Of a stretch of 64,000 nt of DNA, positions 56,001 through 64,000 are shown in pieces. Every line of letters begins with the position of its first letter. Within the stretch, counting starts at the first letter, position 1. This DNA comes from JADLDB01 sp040755835. GTDB taxonomy: Bacteria; Myxococcota; Myxococcia; Myxococcales; Myxococcaceae. The notes below the pieces were generated by a model. That model was given only the letters and a program-made list of their open reading frames with translations, ran no database searches and was not told the DNA's origin. The DNA lies in assembly GCA_040755835.1 (NCBI GenBank), contig JBFMAB010000052.1, forward strand, positions 1 to 64,000, read 5' to 3'. Both the position numbers and the translations under genes were made by a program.

Positions 56001-57092
56001 ATGTGGACTCGGACCTTCGCGGTGGCGCTCGGGGCGGCCGTGGGCCTCGCCCTCGCCGCCTGCGACCCCTCGGGAACGACCATCAGCTGCACCGTCGCGA
56101 ACTGCGCGGGCTGCTGCGACGCGAACGGCGTTTGCCAGGACGGCGCCACCTCGCAGGCCTGCGGCCTCGACGGGCACACCTGCGCCACCTGCGGCTTCTC
56201 CCAGGTGTGCAGCCTCGGCCAGTGCGTCGAGGCCTCGGGCGTGGGCGGCGGTGGCGGCGGCGGCGGGAATGCGACCGGCGGCGGCCAGGGCGGCGGCGTC
56301 ACGGGCGCGTTCGACGGCGGCGTCGACGGGTGCAGCGAGGCGGCGCGGCTCGTCTACGTCGTCGACCAGGACAAGACGCTGTCCAGCTTCGATCCCCGCC
56401 AGGCGGGCTCGCCCAACGCCTTCGTCGATCTCGGCAAGCTGAACTGCCCCGCGCGCGCGCTGGCGGAGCCCTTCTCCATGTCCGTCGACCGGCAGGCGGT
56501 GGCGTGGATCGTCTACGACTCGGGCGAGCTCTTCACGGTGAACCTGCGCGTCTCACCGCTCACCTGCGTGAAGACGACCTTCCTGCCGCAGCAGAACGTC
56601 GCGAAGTTCGGCATGGGCTTCGTGTCGAAGGCCCCGGGCTCGACCGAAGAGACGCTCTTCGTCTCCGGCAGCCCGCTGACGGGCAGCCTGAGCTCCACCA
56701 GGTTCGGCACGCTGTCCACCACGCCGCCGTACACGCTGTCGCTGCTGGGCACGCTGAGCGGCGCGCCGGAGCTGACCGGCACCGGCGACGCGAAGCTGTA
56801 CGGCTTCTTCCCCGACGCCAGCCGCCCCCGCGTCGCGCAGCTCGACAAGGCGACCGGCGCCGAGCTGCCGCCGAAGTACGACGCGTCGGCGCTCGCCGGG
56901 TCCCCGCTGGCGTGGGCGTTCGCCTTCTGGGGCGGCGACTTCTGGATCTTCCTCGAGCGCGACGTCGACCAGTCCACCAACGTCTGGCGCCTCGACGGCC
57001 AGACGGGCCAGGTGACCAACGTGCAGGTCGACAGCAACCGCCGCATCGTCGGCGCGGGCGTGTCCACCTGCGCGCCCGTCACCATCAATTGA
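56001..57092 (+). CDS. Cys-rich N-terminal lipoprotein with beta-propeller-like body
   Basis: The 363-residue protein has a lipobox (AAVGLALAACDPSG). A Cys-rich segment (CTVANCAGCCDANGVCQDG ... CATCGFSQVC) and a poly-Gly linker (VGGGGGGGGNATGGGQGGG) lead to a beta-rich domain. Repeated strands (ARLVYVVDQDKTLSSFDP, ELFTVNLRVSPL, TNVWRLDGQTGQVTNV) look like a propeller or quinoprotein-like fold without a recognisable active site. It is presumably displayed on the cell surface. Confidence 0.75.
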   Translation: MWTRTFAVALGAAVGLALAACDPSGTTISCTVANCAGCCDANGVCQDGATSQACGLDGHTCATCGFSQVCSLGQCVEASGVGGGGGGGGNATGGGQGGGVTGAFDGGVDGCSEAARLVYVVDQDKTLSSFDPRQAGSPNAFVDLGKLNCPARALAEPFSMSVDRQAVAWIVYDSGELFTVNLRVSPLTCVKTTFLPQQNVAKFGMGFVSKAPGSTEETLFVSGSPLTGSLSSTRFGTLSTTPPYTLSLLGTLSGAPELTGTGDAKLYGFFPDASRPRVAQLDKATGAELPPKYDASALAGSPLAWAFAFWGGDFWIFLERDVDQSTNVWRLDGQTGQVTNVQVDSNRRIVGAGVSTCAPVTIN

Positions 57093-57095
57093 TCG

Positions 57096-57503
57096 TCAGC
57101 CGGACTGCTTCGTCGGGGTGACGCGGCGCGCGTGGTAGTGCGCGAGGCGCTGGTCGAGCCACTCGAGCGCCTCGTCTTCCGTCTTGAAGGCCTCGGAGTT
57201 GTCGTTGCCCGACAGGCGCATCACCAGGTTGGCCGTCATGCGCGTCAGCGCCGACGGGAACAGCATCGCCACGGGCACCGGGTTGTCCGGATCCGGCCGC
57301 ACGCTGCCCAGCACCTTCTTGACGTCGCTGGACACGCCAGTGACGTTCCCCAGCACCAGGTGGCCGCAGTGGTCGTACTCGGCGCCGGGGATGATCCGCT
57401 GGTGGTACCGCCTCGCCTCATCCACCGTCACCTCGCCCGAAAACACCGCCCGCAGCACCTTGTGGCCGGAGCGTGTCGTCACCTCGCTCGTCTCGATCGG
57501 CAT
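57096..57503 (-). CDS. SpoIIAA/STAS-like small protein
   Basis: The 135-residue protein reads ETSEVTTRSGHKVLRAVFSG and EVTVDEARRYHQRII. It then has hydrophobic strands (GHLVLGNVTGVSSDV, VPVAMLFPSA) and the helix SEAFKTEDEALEWLDQRL near the C-terminus. The fold and the EDEALEWL ending fit the SpoIIAA-like (STAS-like) family, of uncertain role. No phosphorylatable Ser of an anti-anti-sigma factor is evident. Cytoplasmic. It converges with the upstream lipoprotein gene. Confidence 0.7.
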   Translation of the reverse strand: MPIETSEVTTRSGHKVLRAVFSGEVTVDEARRYHQRIIPGAEYDHCGHLVLGNVTGVSSDVKKVLGSVRPDPDNPVPVAMLFPSALTRMTANLVMRLSGNDNSEAFKTEDEALEWLDQRLAHYHARRVTPTKQSG

Positions 57504-57608
57504 GGCGCCCGGAAGGGTACCGGCAACGCGGCGCGCGCGACATGGAATCTGGTGGGCATCAACCCCGGGTGAGGAGCGACCTCCGGCGCGGTGTCGGGCG
57601 TCCGCACG

Positions 57609-60600
57609 TCAGTTGGGCACGCACACGCCGTTGCCGTCACAGGTGGTGCCGGAGGTGCAGCCCTGCGCGCACGAGCGGAGCCACTGCACGTTTCCGAACG
57701 CCCCGCGGGTGCCGGCGGTGCCCGAGGACGACGCCGCGCCGGGGCTGGAGCCGCCCGCGCCGCCGGGCCCGCCGGTGTCGAGGGCCGACGGCGTGAGGAA
57801 GGTGTTGGCCGGCACCAGCGACGGCGGGGTGATGTTGAAGACGAGCCACGCGAAGCTGGGACCGCCCGCGCCACCTCCGCCACCTCCGCCCGGGCCGCCG
57901 TTGCCGCCCTCGCCGCCCTTGCCGCCCACCGACGAGCTCCAGCGGTCCGCGTTGCCGCCGAAGCCGCCGCCGCCGCCGAGGCCGCCCGCGCCGCCGAAGC
58001 CGCCGTTGCCGCCGGTGCCGCCCGGGCCGCGCTGGAAGCGGTTGTCGCGGATGCTGGGGAAGGTGGCGGTGGGCACCGTCGACACCACCAGCAGCGCGAT
58101 CGACGCACCGCCCGCGCCGCCGGCCTGCCCGCCGGTGCCGCCGCAGCCGCCCGCGCCGCCGCCGCCGCCCGTCGCGCCGATCTCCCAGCCCTGGCAGCCG
58201 CCGGTGGTGAAACGCGCGACGCCGCCGCCCGCGCCACCGCCGCCGCCGCCCTGCGCCGCGCCGCCCGCCCCGCCGGCCGACGCGCCCACGGGCGCCGCCA
58301 CCCAGCGGCCCCCCTGGAAGCTGCCGTACCGCGCCAGGGCCGGCGCCCCCGCGCCGCCGGAGCCGCCGCTGCCGTCCGCCCCCGGCTTGCCGTCGTCGCC
58401 GTCGTGCTGCTGGATGTTCACCGGGAAGCCCGACTCGGTGACGTGGCTGCAGCCGAAGCCCGACATGGTGTCGAAGCTCCAGTCCCACCCGCCGCGACCG
58501 TCGCGCGACGTCGCCGGCGGGTTGACGTACTGCTGCTGCTGCCCCTGGTTGCCCGTGAACGTGTACACCGGACAGACGACGCTGCCGCCCGGCGCCCCCG
58601 AGGCCGCGGGGCACACCGTGTTGACGCCCGCGAGGCCGCCAGCGCGATGGTTCGCGGCGCCGCACACGCCGCCGGGGAAGAACTGACTGTCGACGCCGCG
58701 CCCGCCCGCCAGCTGCGGCGACGCCTGCCGGCCGAAGCCCTGCGCGCCCGTCGCGCCGCGGCCGCCTTCGCCGCCGCGCCCGCCCAGCACGTCGTTGGAC
58801 TGCAGCACGAAGCGGGCGCCCACGTCCTTCAGGTACACGGCGATCGACGGCTCGCCCGCCGCACCCACCGCCGCGGCCGTCGACACGTCCCAGCCCTTGA
58901 TGGTGAAGCCCGCCACCACCGTTTCAGCGGCGCCGTTGCCCAACGCCTCGGCGTGAATGGCGGCGATCGCCGTGCCGGTGGGCTGGACGCCCTCGATGAT
59001 CGAGGTGTGCACCTGCGGATCGCGCTTGAGGAAGTCCGACGCGTAGCCGCCGAAGAGCTGCGCGCCGTCGACGAGGCGCACGTTCTCGCGGTACAGGCCC
59101 TGGGCCACCAGCACGTACTGCTTCCCCTGCGCCTGCATCGCCGAGAGCCCCTGGGCGATCGTCCGGAAGGGCGCGGTGCGCGTGCCGTTGCCGCCCGGGT
59201 TGGCGGTGGCCGACACGAAGACGGCGTTGGTCAGCACGCCGTCGATGCCGTCGCAGTTCTCATCCACCCAGCTCGCGCCGCCCGTGGTGGACGGCCCGCG
59301 ATCCGGAAGGTCGACGGCGAGGTTGCCCTGCGCGCGCCGGCACTCGCAGCCGTCGGCGGTGTCGCCGTTGACGTTCACCCACTCGAAGGTGGTGTTGCCC
59401 ACCACCTCGGTGAGGCATGGACCCATCGCGCAGCGGGGCATGGCCGGCGCGGTGTCGCAGACGCCGGTGGTGTGCTGCAGCACCGGCGAGAAGTACTTGG
59501 TGCAGTCGTTGTTGCAGAAGCCGCAGTGCTGGGCGGTGTCGTAGCGGCCGGTCGCCTGGTTCTTGAAGCCCTCGTCCGTCTGGCCGTTGCAGTTGTTGTC
59601 CTTGCCGTCGCAGATCTCCGGGTTGAAGGACGTGACGTCGCAGGCGCTCCAGTCGGGCCCCTGCGGCCCCACCGCGCACGTCTCGAAGCCCTTGCACGTC
59701 ATCACCGTACAGGCGCGCGCCGAGCCCAGCGTGGACGCGCGGCAGCTGCAGGTGCCGGTGGTGGGCACGCACTGCTGGCCGCCACCCGCCGCCTGGCACG
59801 TGTAGCCGCCCGGGCAGCCTGGCGGGTACGGCGACGCAGCGCTGCAGTCGCGGCCGCACACCTTCTCGCCGTCGATGGTGAGGCACTTCGCGCCGGGGCC
59901 CGCGCAGTCCCCGTCCACCTGGCAGGCGTGGCACAGCGTGTCCGGCAGCTCGAGGCAGACGCGCCCGTCGTCGTAGGGGAAGTAGCCCGGCTCGCAGGCC
60001 GTGGCGCGGCAGCGCGCGGCGTCGGTGGAGCTGTCGCACGTCGTCGCCGTGGCGTGCGCGATGGCGGTGGGGCAGCTGTTCCCGCAGGCGCCGCAGTGCT
60101 GCAGCGTCGTGTAACGCCCACGCGGATCGCGGAAGCCGTCGTCGACGACGCCGTTGCAGTCGTCGTCCTCGTAGTTGCAGGCCTCGGCGGTGGGGGGCCG
60201 CGCGGTGCACACCAGGCCCGCCGACGCGAAGCAGACCTGCGGGCCCCGGCACGTCACGTTGCCCACCGTCTTCGTGCACTCCGGCGGCATGAAGTCGTCG
60301 ATGGCGCCGTTGCAGTCGTCGTCGACGCCGTTGCACGTCTCGGCCAGCGCCGGTGGCGCGTCGCACGCGGTGAAGCCGCCGTCGACCTGGCACACCTGGC
60401 TGCCGAGGCAGGCACCGAACGGGTTCGCGGCGCCGCGGCACGACTTCTTCAGGCCCAGCGTCTCGGGCACGCAGTCACAGGTACGCCCGTCCGGCACGCA
60501 CTGCCGCGAACCGTCGGGGAAGCCGACGCACGAGAAGAGTTCCGGGCAGCCGGTGAAGGTGCAGTCGCGACCGCAGAAGCGCCCGCCGTCGAGGTCGAGG

Positions 60601-61052
60601 CACTTGTCGGCGCCCGACGCGCCGCACTCGAGATCCTCGGTGCAGTCCTGGCAGAGGAGCGGCTGCGGCACGGTGCACAGCGACACCCGCGGGCCTCCGT
60701 CCGGCTGGTCGGGATCGACGAGGCTCTTGCACGCGTAGGCGAACGGACAGCCCGCGTCCTCGCAGTCCAGCGTGCAGAAGGCGCCCGTCGGGCCGCCCAC
60801 GCAGCGCCCGGAGGAGCACTCGGCGCCCGCGTCGCAGGGCTCGCCGAAGCGCTTCTCGCCGCGCTTGCCGCCGCCGTCGGGCAGCTCCAGCACCTGGCAG
60901 ACCTGGTTCACGCAGCGAAGGCCCGCGTCGCAGTCGCTGTCGAAGACGCACTTCTGCGCACGCGGAAGGGGCACGGTGCGGCCGCAGGCGACGATGGCCG
61001 CGGCGAAGGGGACGAGGAGGAGGAGAAAGAGGAGTCGAACGAGCGTCTTCAT
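57609..61052 (-). CDS. Giant MopE-like Cys-rich surface lipoprotein
   Basis: The 1147-residue protein has a lipobox (LFLLLLVPFAAAIVACGRT). A Cys-rich half (about 20-520) contains repeated MopE-type putative metal-binding motifs: CNGVDDDCNGAIDDFM, CNYEDDDCNGVVDDGF and CDGKDNNCNGQTDEGF, interleaved with C..C..(D/G)C repeats. A DUF1565-like beta-helix region (about 560-720) reads DENCDGIDGVLTNAVFVS and GKQYVLVAQGLY. A Gly-rich C-terminal half holds GGAGG/GGGG runs. The ATG at 61052 follows AGAGG by six bases; ATG 61058 is also possible. It lies directly downstream of its paralogue at 61062 and is probably co-transcribed with it. Confidence 0.85.
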   Translation of the reverse strand: MKTLVRLLFLLLLVPFAAAIVACGRTVPLPRAQKCVFDSDCDAGLRCVNQVCQVLELPDGGGKRGEKRFGEPCDAGAECSSGRCVGGPTGAFCTLDCEDAGCPFAYACKSLVDPDQPDGGPRVSLCTVPQPLLCQDCTEDLECGASGADKCLDLDGGRFCGRDCTFTGCPELFSCVGFPDGSRQCVPDGRTCDCVPETLGLKKSCRGAANPFGACLGSQVCQVDGGFTACDAPPALAETCNGVDDDCNGAIDDFMPPECTKTVGNVTCRGPQVCFASAGLVCTARPPTAEACNYEDDDCNGVVDDGFRDPRGRYTTLQHCGACGNSCPTAIAHATATTCDSSTDAARCRATACEPGYFPYDDGRVCLELPDTLCHACQVDGDCAGPGAKCLTIDGEKVCGRDCSAASPYPPGCPGGYTCQAAGGGQQCVPTTGTCSCRASTLGSARACTVMTCKGFETCAVGPQGPDWSACDVTSFNPEICDGKDNNCNGQTDEGFKNQATGRYDTAQHCGFCNNDCTKYFSPVLQHTTGVCDTAPAMPRCAMGPCLTEVVGNTTFEWVNVNGDTADGCECRRAQGNLAVDLPDRGPSTTGGASWVDENCDGIDGVLTNAVFVSATANPGGNGTRTAPFRTIAQGLSAMQAQGKQYVLVAQGLYRENVRLVDGAQLFGGYASDFLKRDPQVHTSIIEGVQPTGTAIAAIHAEALGNGAAETVVAGFTIKGWDVSTAAAVGAAGEPSIAVYLKDVGARFVLQSNDVLGGRGGEGGRGATGAQGFGRQASPQLAGGRGVDSQFFPGGVCGAANHRAGGLAGVNTVCPAASGAPGGSVVCPVYTFTGNQGQQQQYVNPPATSRDGRGGWDWSFDTMSGFGCSHVTESGFPVNIQQHDGDDGKPGADGSGGSGGAGAPALARYGSFQGGRWVAAPVGASAGGAGGAAQGGGGGGAGGGVARFTTGGCQGWEIGATGGGGGAGGCGGTGGQAGGAGGASIALLVVSTVPTATFPSIRDNRFQRGPGGTGGNGGFGGAGGLGGGGGFGGNADRWSSSVGGKGGEGGNGGPGGGGGGGAGGPSFAWLVFNITPPSLVPANTFLTPSALDTGGPGGAGGSSPGAASSSGTAGTRGAFGNVQWLRSCAQGCTSGTTCDGNGVCVPN
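57690..58800 (-). repeat. Gly-rich low-complexity coding repeat
   Basis: GC-rich CCGCCG-type sequence encodes stretches such as GGGGGAGGGVARF and GGTGGNGGFGGAGGLGGGG in the C-terminal part of the giant lipoprotein, interrupted by short hydrophobic strands. Confidence 0.8.
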
Positions 61053-61061
61053 CGTCATCCT

Positions 61062-64000
61062 CTAGAAGGACTGCACCGGCACGACGACGCCCGCCGCGCC
61101 GTCCCCGCCCCGGAAGGAGTTGCCCGCGGGCGACGCGCCGCCCACGCCGCCCTGGCCCTGGGCGTTCATCGGCGCCGCGGCGAAGGTGTTCCGGCTGGCG
61201 AGCGTGCCCGGCAGTCCCTGCCCGGCGATGCCAAAGACGCTGCCGCCGCAGCCGCCACCGCCGCCCGAGCCCGCACCGCCGTTGCCGCCGCGCCCGCCGG
61301 GGCCGCCCTGCCCCGCGCACCAGGCGACCGAGTTGTTGGGGCCGCCGCGCCCGCCGGGGCCGCCGAGGCCTCCGTAGCCGCCCGCGCCGCCGTTGCCGCC
61401 ATTGCCGCCGAAGCCGAGGTCGATGAGGTTGCCGTCGATGGCCGGCGGCGCGCCGATGACGAAGATGGCGAAGCTGCCGCCGCCGCCGGCGCCGCCGAGG
61501 CCTCGCCCGCCGCCACAGCCGCCGGCGCCGCCGCCCCCGCCGGTGCCGCCGAGATCGCCCACGCGCCGGCCGACGGTGCAGGTGGGCGGGTTGTCGTTGC
61601 GCACGCAGCCCCCCGCGCCGCCGCCGCCGCCGCCGCGCCCGTTGGTGCCGATCGCGCCCGCGCCGCCCGCCGGCGTCACCCAGTCATCGCCGACGATGCC
61701 GCCCAGGCCGAGCGCGCAGCCGAGGCCCGGAGCGTTGGCCGCGCCGTCGCCGCCGTTCTGCGCCGCGCCGCCAGCCGGGTTGTTGCCGCCGATCACGCAG
61801 TCGTACTTGCAGAACGCCGCCTGCGACGGATCGGAGTGCGAGTAGGCGGAGTTCGAGCCGCCGCGCCCGTTGCCGCCGGCGGTCGTCTGGTAGTCCTGCG
61901 GATCGTTGGACAGCGTCGAGCCCGCGCCGGCGTTGCCCTGCGTGCCGCCGGGACATGCGGCGTTGACGCCCGGCGCGCCGCCCGCCTGCGACTCGCCCGC
62001 GCAGTTGGGCGTGTTGCACTCGCGCGCGGCCTGCCCGTCGCTGCCCGCGCCGCCGTTGGCGCCCGCCGAGCCCGGGAGCGCCGGCGTGCCGTCGCCGCCC
62101 CGGCCCCCGACGACGTGGTTGTTCTGCAGCACCAGCTGCGGCGAGTTCTTCACGTACACCGCGTAGCTGTTGCGCGCCGGTTGGCCGGGCAGCGGCCGCG
62201 AGATGACGTCGTACCCGCGAATGGTGAAGCCCGCGAGCACGGTCCGGCTGGTGAGGTTCTCGGCGTTGACGGTGCCGCGCGGTTGGTTGCCCGTCGGCTC
62301 GGCCGCCTCGATGAGCGTGGGGTAGAGGACGACGTCGCGCTTCGAGAAGCCCGGCGCGTAGCCGCCGTGCACCGAGGCGCCGCTCTTCAACACCACCTGC
62401 TCGACGTAGGTGCCCTGGGCCACGAGGATCGCGCTGTTCACCCCGGGGCGGAACGCGGCGATCGCCTCGGAGATGGTGCGGAACGGCGAGCTGCGCGTGC
62501 CCTGGCTCGAGGGCGACTGGGCCCACACGTACAGCGCGGTGGCCGCCACACCGTCGACGTCGTCACAGTTGCGGTCGACGTACGGCAGGCCCGGCGTCGG
62601 GTACGTCGCGGACACGTCCGGCTCATCGGTGGTGGACTGCGCAGCGCACTCGCAGCCGTTGGTCTCCTCCCGGTCGACGTTGGTGAACTGGTACGTCACC
62701 GAGCAGCGCCCGTCGGCGCACCTCGACGGCGAGCCGAGCGCCGCCGTGCAGTCCGAGTCCTGCATGCACTGGCGCGCGCAGTAGCCGTCCCGGCACTGCT
62801 CGAGCGCCGAGCAGTCGCCCGGCCCCGCGCAGGCCTTCACGCACTGGCGGTAGATCGGGTGGCAGCTGCGCCCGCCGCTGCAGTCGGCGTCGACCCGGCA
62901 CGCGCCGCCGCCGGGGACCGTCTCGGTGGTGCAGGACACGATGGCGCAGGCCGGCGCCGCGCCGATGGACGGCACGCAGCCGCCGATCGCGTGCTGGATG
63001 GTGGGGCTCCACTTCGCGCGGCAGTCGTTGTTGCATACGCCGCAGTGCGCGTCGGTGTCGTAGGTGCCGGTGTTCTTCGTGTTGATGAAGCCGTCGTCCA
63101 CCACGCCGTCGCAGTCGTTGTCCCGCGCGTCGCAGAACTCCACGGCGGTCTGCGAGGTGTCGCAGGCGCCGAAGGTGCCCTGGGCGCTGCACGTCTGCTG
63201 GCCGATGCAGGTGGCGCTGCCGGCGGTGACGAAGCACGAGCGCGCGAAGCCGGCGCGAGCGGGCGTGCACAGGCAGGAGTTGCCGGCCGGCACGCACAGC
63301 TTCCGACCGTTCACGTTCTCGCAGGTGTTGTCCGGCGGGCAGCAGCCGCGCTCGCCCAGGCGGCCGGTGCAGCCCGCGTACACCGAGTCCTCGCCGCAGG
63401 ACTGGGCGCAGAAGGTTCCGGGATCGAAGCCCACCGAGACGCACTGGTCGCCGGGCACGACGCAGTCGCCCGCGGTGGTGCACGGGCGGCACTGGCTGGT
63501 GACGGCGGGCTCGCAGATCTGCGGGGACGTCGCCAGCGACGGGTAGAAGCCCTTCTCGCAGCGCCGGGGCACGCAGGTCCACTGGCCTGCGCGCACCTCG
63601 CAGGTGGCGGCGCCGGGGCTGACCACGCCGCCGTCGTGCTCGAGGTGGGCCAGCACCTGGTAGCAGTCGGTGCCGCAGCTGCCGCAGGCGCGCGCGCTGG
63701 TGTAGTTGCCCATCGCGTCGACCAGCCCGTCGTCGACGACGCCGTCGCAGTCGTCGTCGGCGCCGTTGCACAGCTCGTCCTTCGGGTCCGGCGCGCTGCA
63801 GGAGAAGCCGAAGCCGCCGTCGCCCAGCGGGCCGCAGCCCCACTTGCCGGTGCAGGAAAGGCCCTTCCGGCAGTCCGGGTAGCCGGGCAGGCCCGTGGTG
63901 ATGAGGTCGGGGTCGTGCTGGTCCACCAGCCCGTCGCAGTCGTTGTCCTCGCCGTCGCACACCTCCACCGAGGCGTCCGGCGCGTCGCAGCCGCTCCACG
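61062..64000 (-). CDS. Giant MopE-like Cys-rich surface lipoprotein, 5' end outside window
   Basis: The frame is open to the right edge, so the N-terminus is missing; at the edge it reads WSGCDAPDASVEVCDGEDND. The visible 979 residues repeat MopE-type motifs (CDGEDNDCDGLVDQHD, CNGADDDCDGVVDDGL, CDARDNDCDGVVDDGF) separated by CGSCGTDC-like Cys pairs. A DUF1565-like beta-helix follows (YVDRNCDDVDGVAATALYV, SAILVAQGTYVEQ). The tail is long and Gly-rich, ending GDGAAGVVVPVQSF. It is the same architecture as 57609-61052, whose start lies 9 bp beyond this stop. It probably binds divalent metal at the surface, by analogy with MopE. Confidence 0.85.
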   Translation of the reverse strand, partial: WSGCDAPDASVEVCDGEDNDCDGLVDQHDPDLITTGLPGYPDCRKGLSCTGKWGCGPLGDGGFGFSCSAPDPKDELCNGADDDCDGVVDDGLVDAMGNYTSARACGSCGTDCYQVLAHLEHDGGVVSPGAATCEVRAGQWTCVPRRCEKGFYPSLATSPQICEPAVTSQCRPCTTAGDCVVPGDQCVSVGFDPGTFCAQSCGEDSVYAGCTGRLGERGCCPPDNTCENVNGRKLCVPAGNSCLCTPARAGFARSCFVTAGSATCIGQQTCSAQGTFGACDTSQTAVEFCDARDNDCDGVVDDGFINTKNTGTYDTDAHCGVCNNDCRAKWSPTIQHAIGGCVPSIGAAPACAIVSCTTETVPGGGACRVDADCSGGRSCHPIYRQCVKACAGPGDCSALEQCRDGYCARQCMQDSDCTAALGSPSRCADGRCSVTYQFTNVDREETNGCECAAQSTTDEPDVSATYPTPGLPYVDRNCDDVDGVAATALYVWAQSPSSQGTRSSPFRTISEAIAAFRPGVNSAILVAQGTYVEQVVLKSGASVHGGYAPGFSKRDVVLYPTLIEAAEPTGNQPRGTVNAENLTSRTVLAGFTIRGYDVISRPLPGQPARNSYAVYVKNSPQLVLQNNHVVGGRGGDGTPALPGSAGANGGAGSDGQAARECNTPNCAGESQAGGAPGVNAACPGGTQGNAGAGSTLSNDPQDYQTTAGGNGRGGSNSAYSHSDPSQAAFCKYDCVIGGNNPAGGAAQNGGDGAANAPGLGCALGLGGIVGDDWVTPAGGAGAIGTNGRGGGGGGAGGCVRNDNPPTCTVGRRVGDLGGTGGGGGAGGCGGGRGLGGAGGGGSFAIFVIGAPPAIDGNLIDLGFGGNGGNGGAGGYGGLGGPGGRGGPNNSVAWCAGQGGPGGRGGNGGAGSGGGGGCGGSVFGIAGQGLPGTLASRNTFAAAPMNAQGQGGVGGASPAGNSFRGGDGAAGVVVPVQSF
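61090..62110 (-). repeat. Gly-rich low-complexity coding repeat
   Basis: CCGCCG-type sequence encodes the GGAGG/GGNGG-rich tail of the partial giant lipoprotein (e.g. GGNGGAGGYGGLGGPGGRGG), comparable to the tails at 33860 and 57690. Confidence 0.8.

Overview
The window is high-GC DNA from a member of the Myxococcota, most likely a Myxococcus/Archangium-type relative. This rests on a CdnL (CarD-type) regulator nearly identical to what I remember of the myxobacterial protein, many lipoproteins with Asp-Ala-Gly or poly-Gly linkers behind the lipobox, a MYXO-CTERM-like C-terminus, large Cys-rich 'DxDCDG' lipoproteins, and a long SigA-type RpoD. About 45 coding features, one tRNA and two remnant loci are supported. 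No prophage, CRISPR array, rRNA or complete insertion sequence is visible.

Layout. 1-6.7 kb: a partial gene end, a two-helix membrane protein, cdnL with a clear intrinsic terminator, comEC, an endonuclease/exonuclease/phosphatase lipoprotein and a coiled-coil membrane protein. 6.9-11.4 kb: dnaE (Pol III alpha) and a class I glutamine amidotransferase. 11.4-18 kb: secreted proteins, namely an N-terminally incomplete lipoprotein, a beta-propeller lipoprotein, and a three-gene cassette (CxxCH protein, lipoprotein, Tat-exported DUF1501 protein) preceded by a perfect inverted repeat at the ribosome binding site. 18-24 kb: a hypothetical, a metallophosphoesterase, and two signal-less proteins with cell-wall-binding modules (peptidoglycan-binding x2 plus C39-like peptidase; LysM plus a possible caspase-like domain). 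24-33.5 kb: a YgiQ-type radical SAM protein, a barrel-like protein, a polytopic membrane protein, a TrmJ-like methyltransferase, a UDPGP-family uridylyltransferase and a large PHP (CehA/McbA) lipoprotein.

33.8-41.5 kb: a Cys-rich/Gly-rich lipoprotein diverges from the housekeeping block rpsU, yqeY, dnaG, rpoD. An intrinsic terminator separates rpsU from yqeY. 41.5-45 kb: a lipoprotein, a three-gene overlapping operon (small charged protein, alkyltransferase-like ATL, alpha/beta hydrolase), a frameshifted TetR regulator and a CAT-anticodon tRNA. 45-53 kb: a bacterial alpha-2-macroglobulin with an intact thioester motif, a peptidoglycan-binding gene broken by three single-base frameshifts, a small membrane protein and a TMTC-like membrane glycosyltransferase. 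53.2-53.6 kb: an IS21 IstB remnant between imperfect direct repeats. 53.6-64 kb: a second PHP hydrolase (MYXO-CTERM), two lipoproteins, a SpoIIAA-like protein, and two tandem giant MopE-like Cys-rich/Gly-rich lipoproteins, the last running off the window.

The replication and transcription core (dnaE, dnaG, rpoD, rpsU, cdnL) is interspersed with envelope and secreted proteins typical of a predatory, surface-rich lifestyle. The least-described material is the signal-less cell-wall-binding family, the DUF1501 cassette, and the three large surface lipoproteins.
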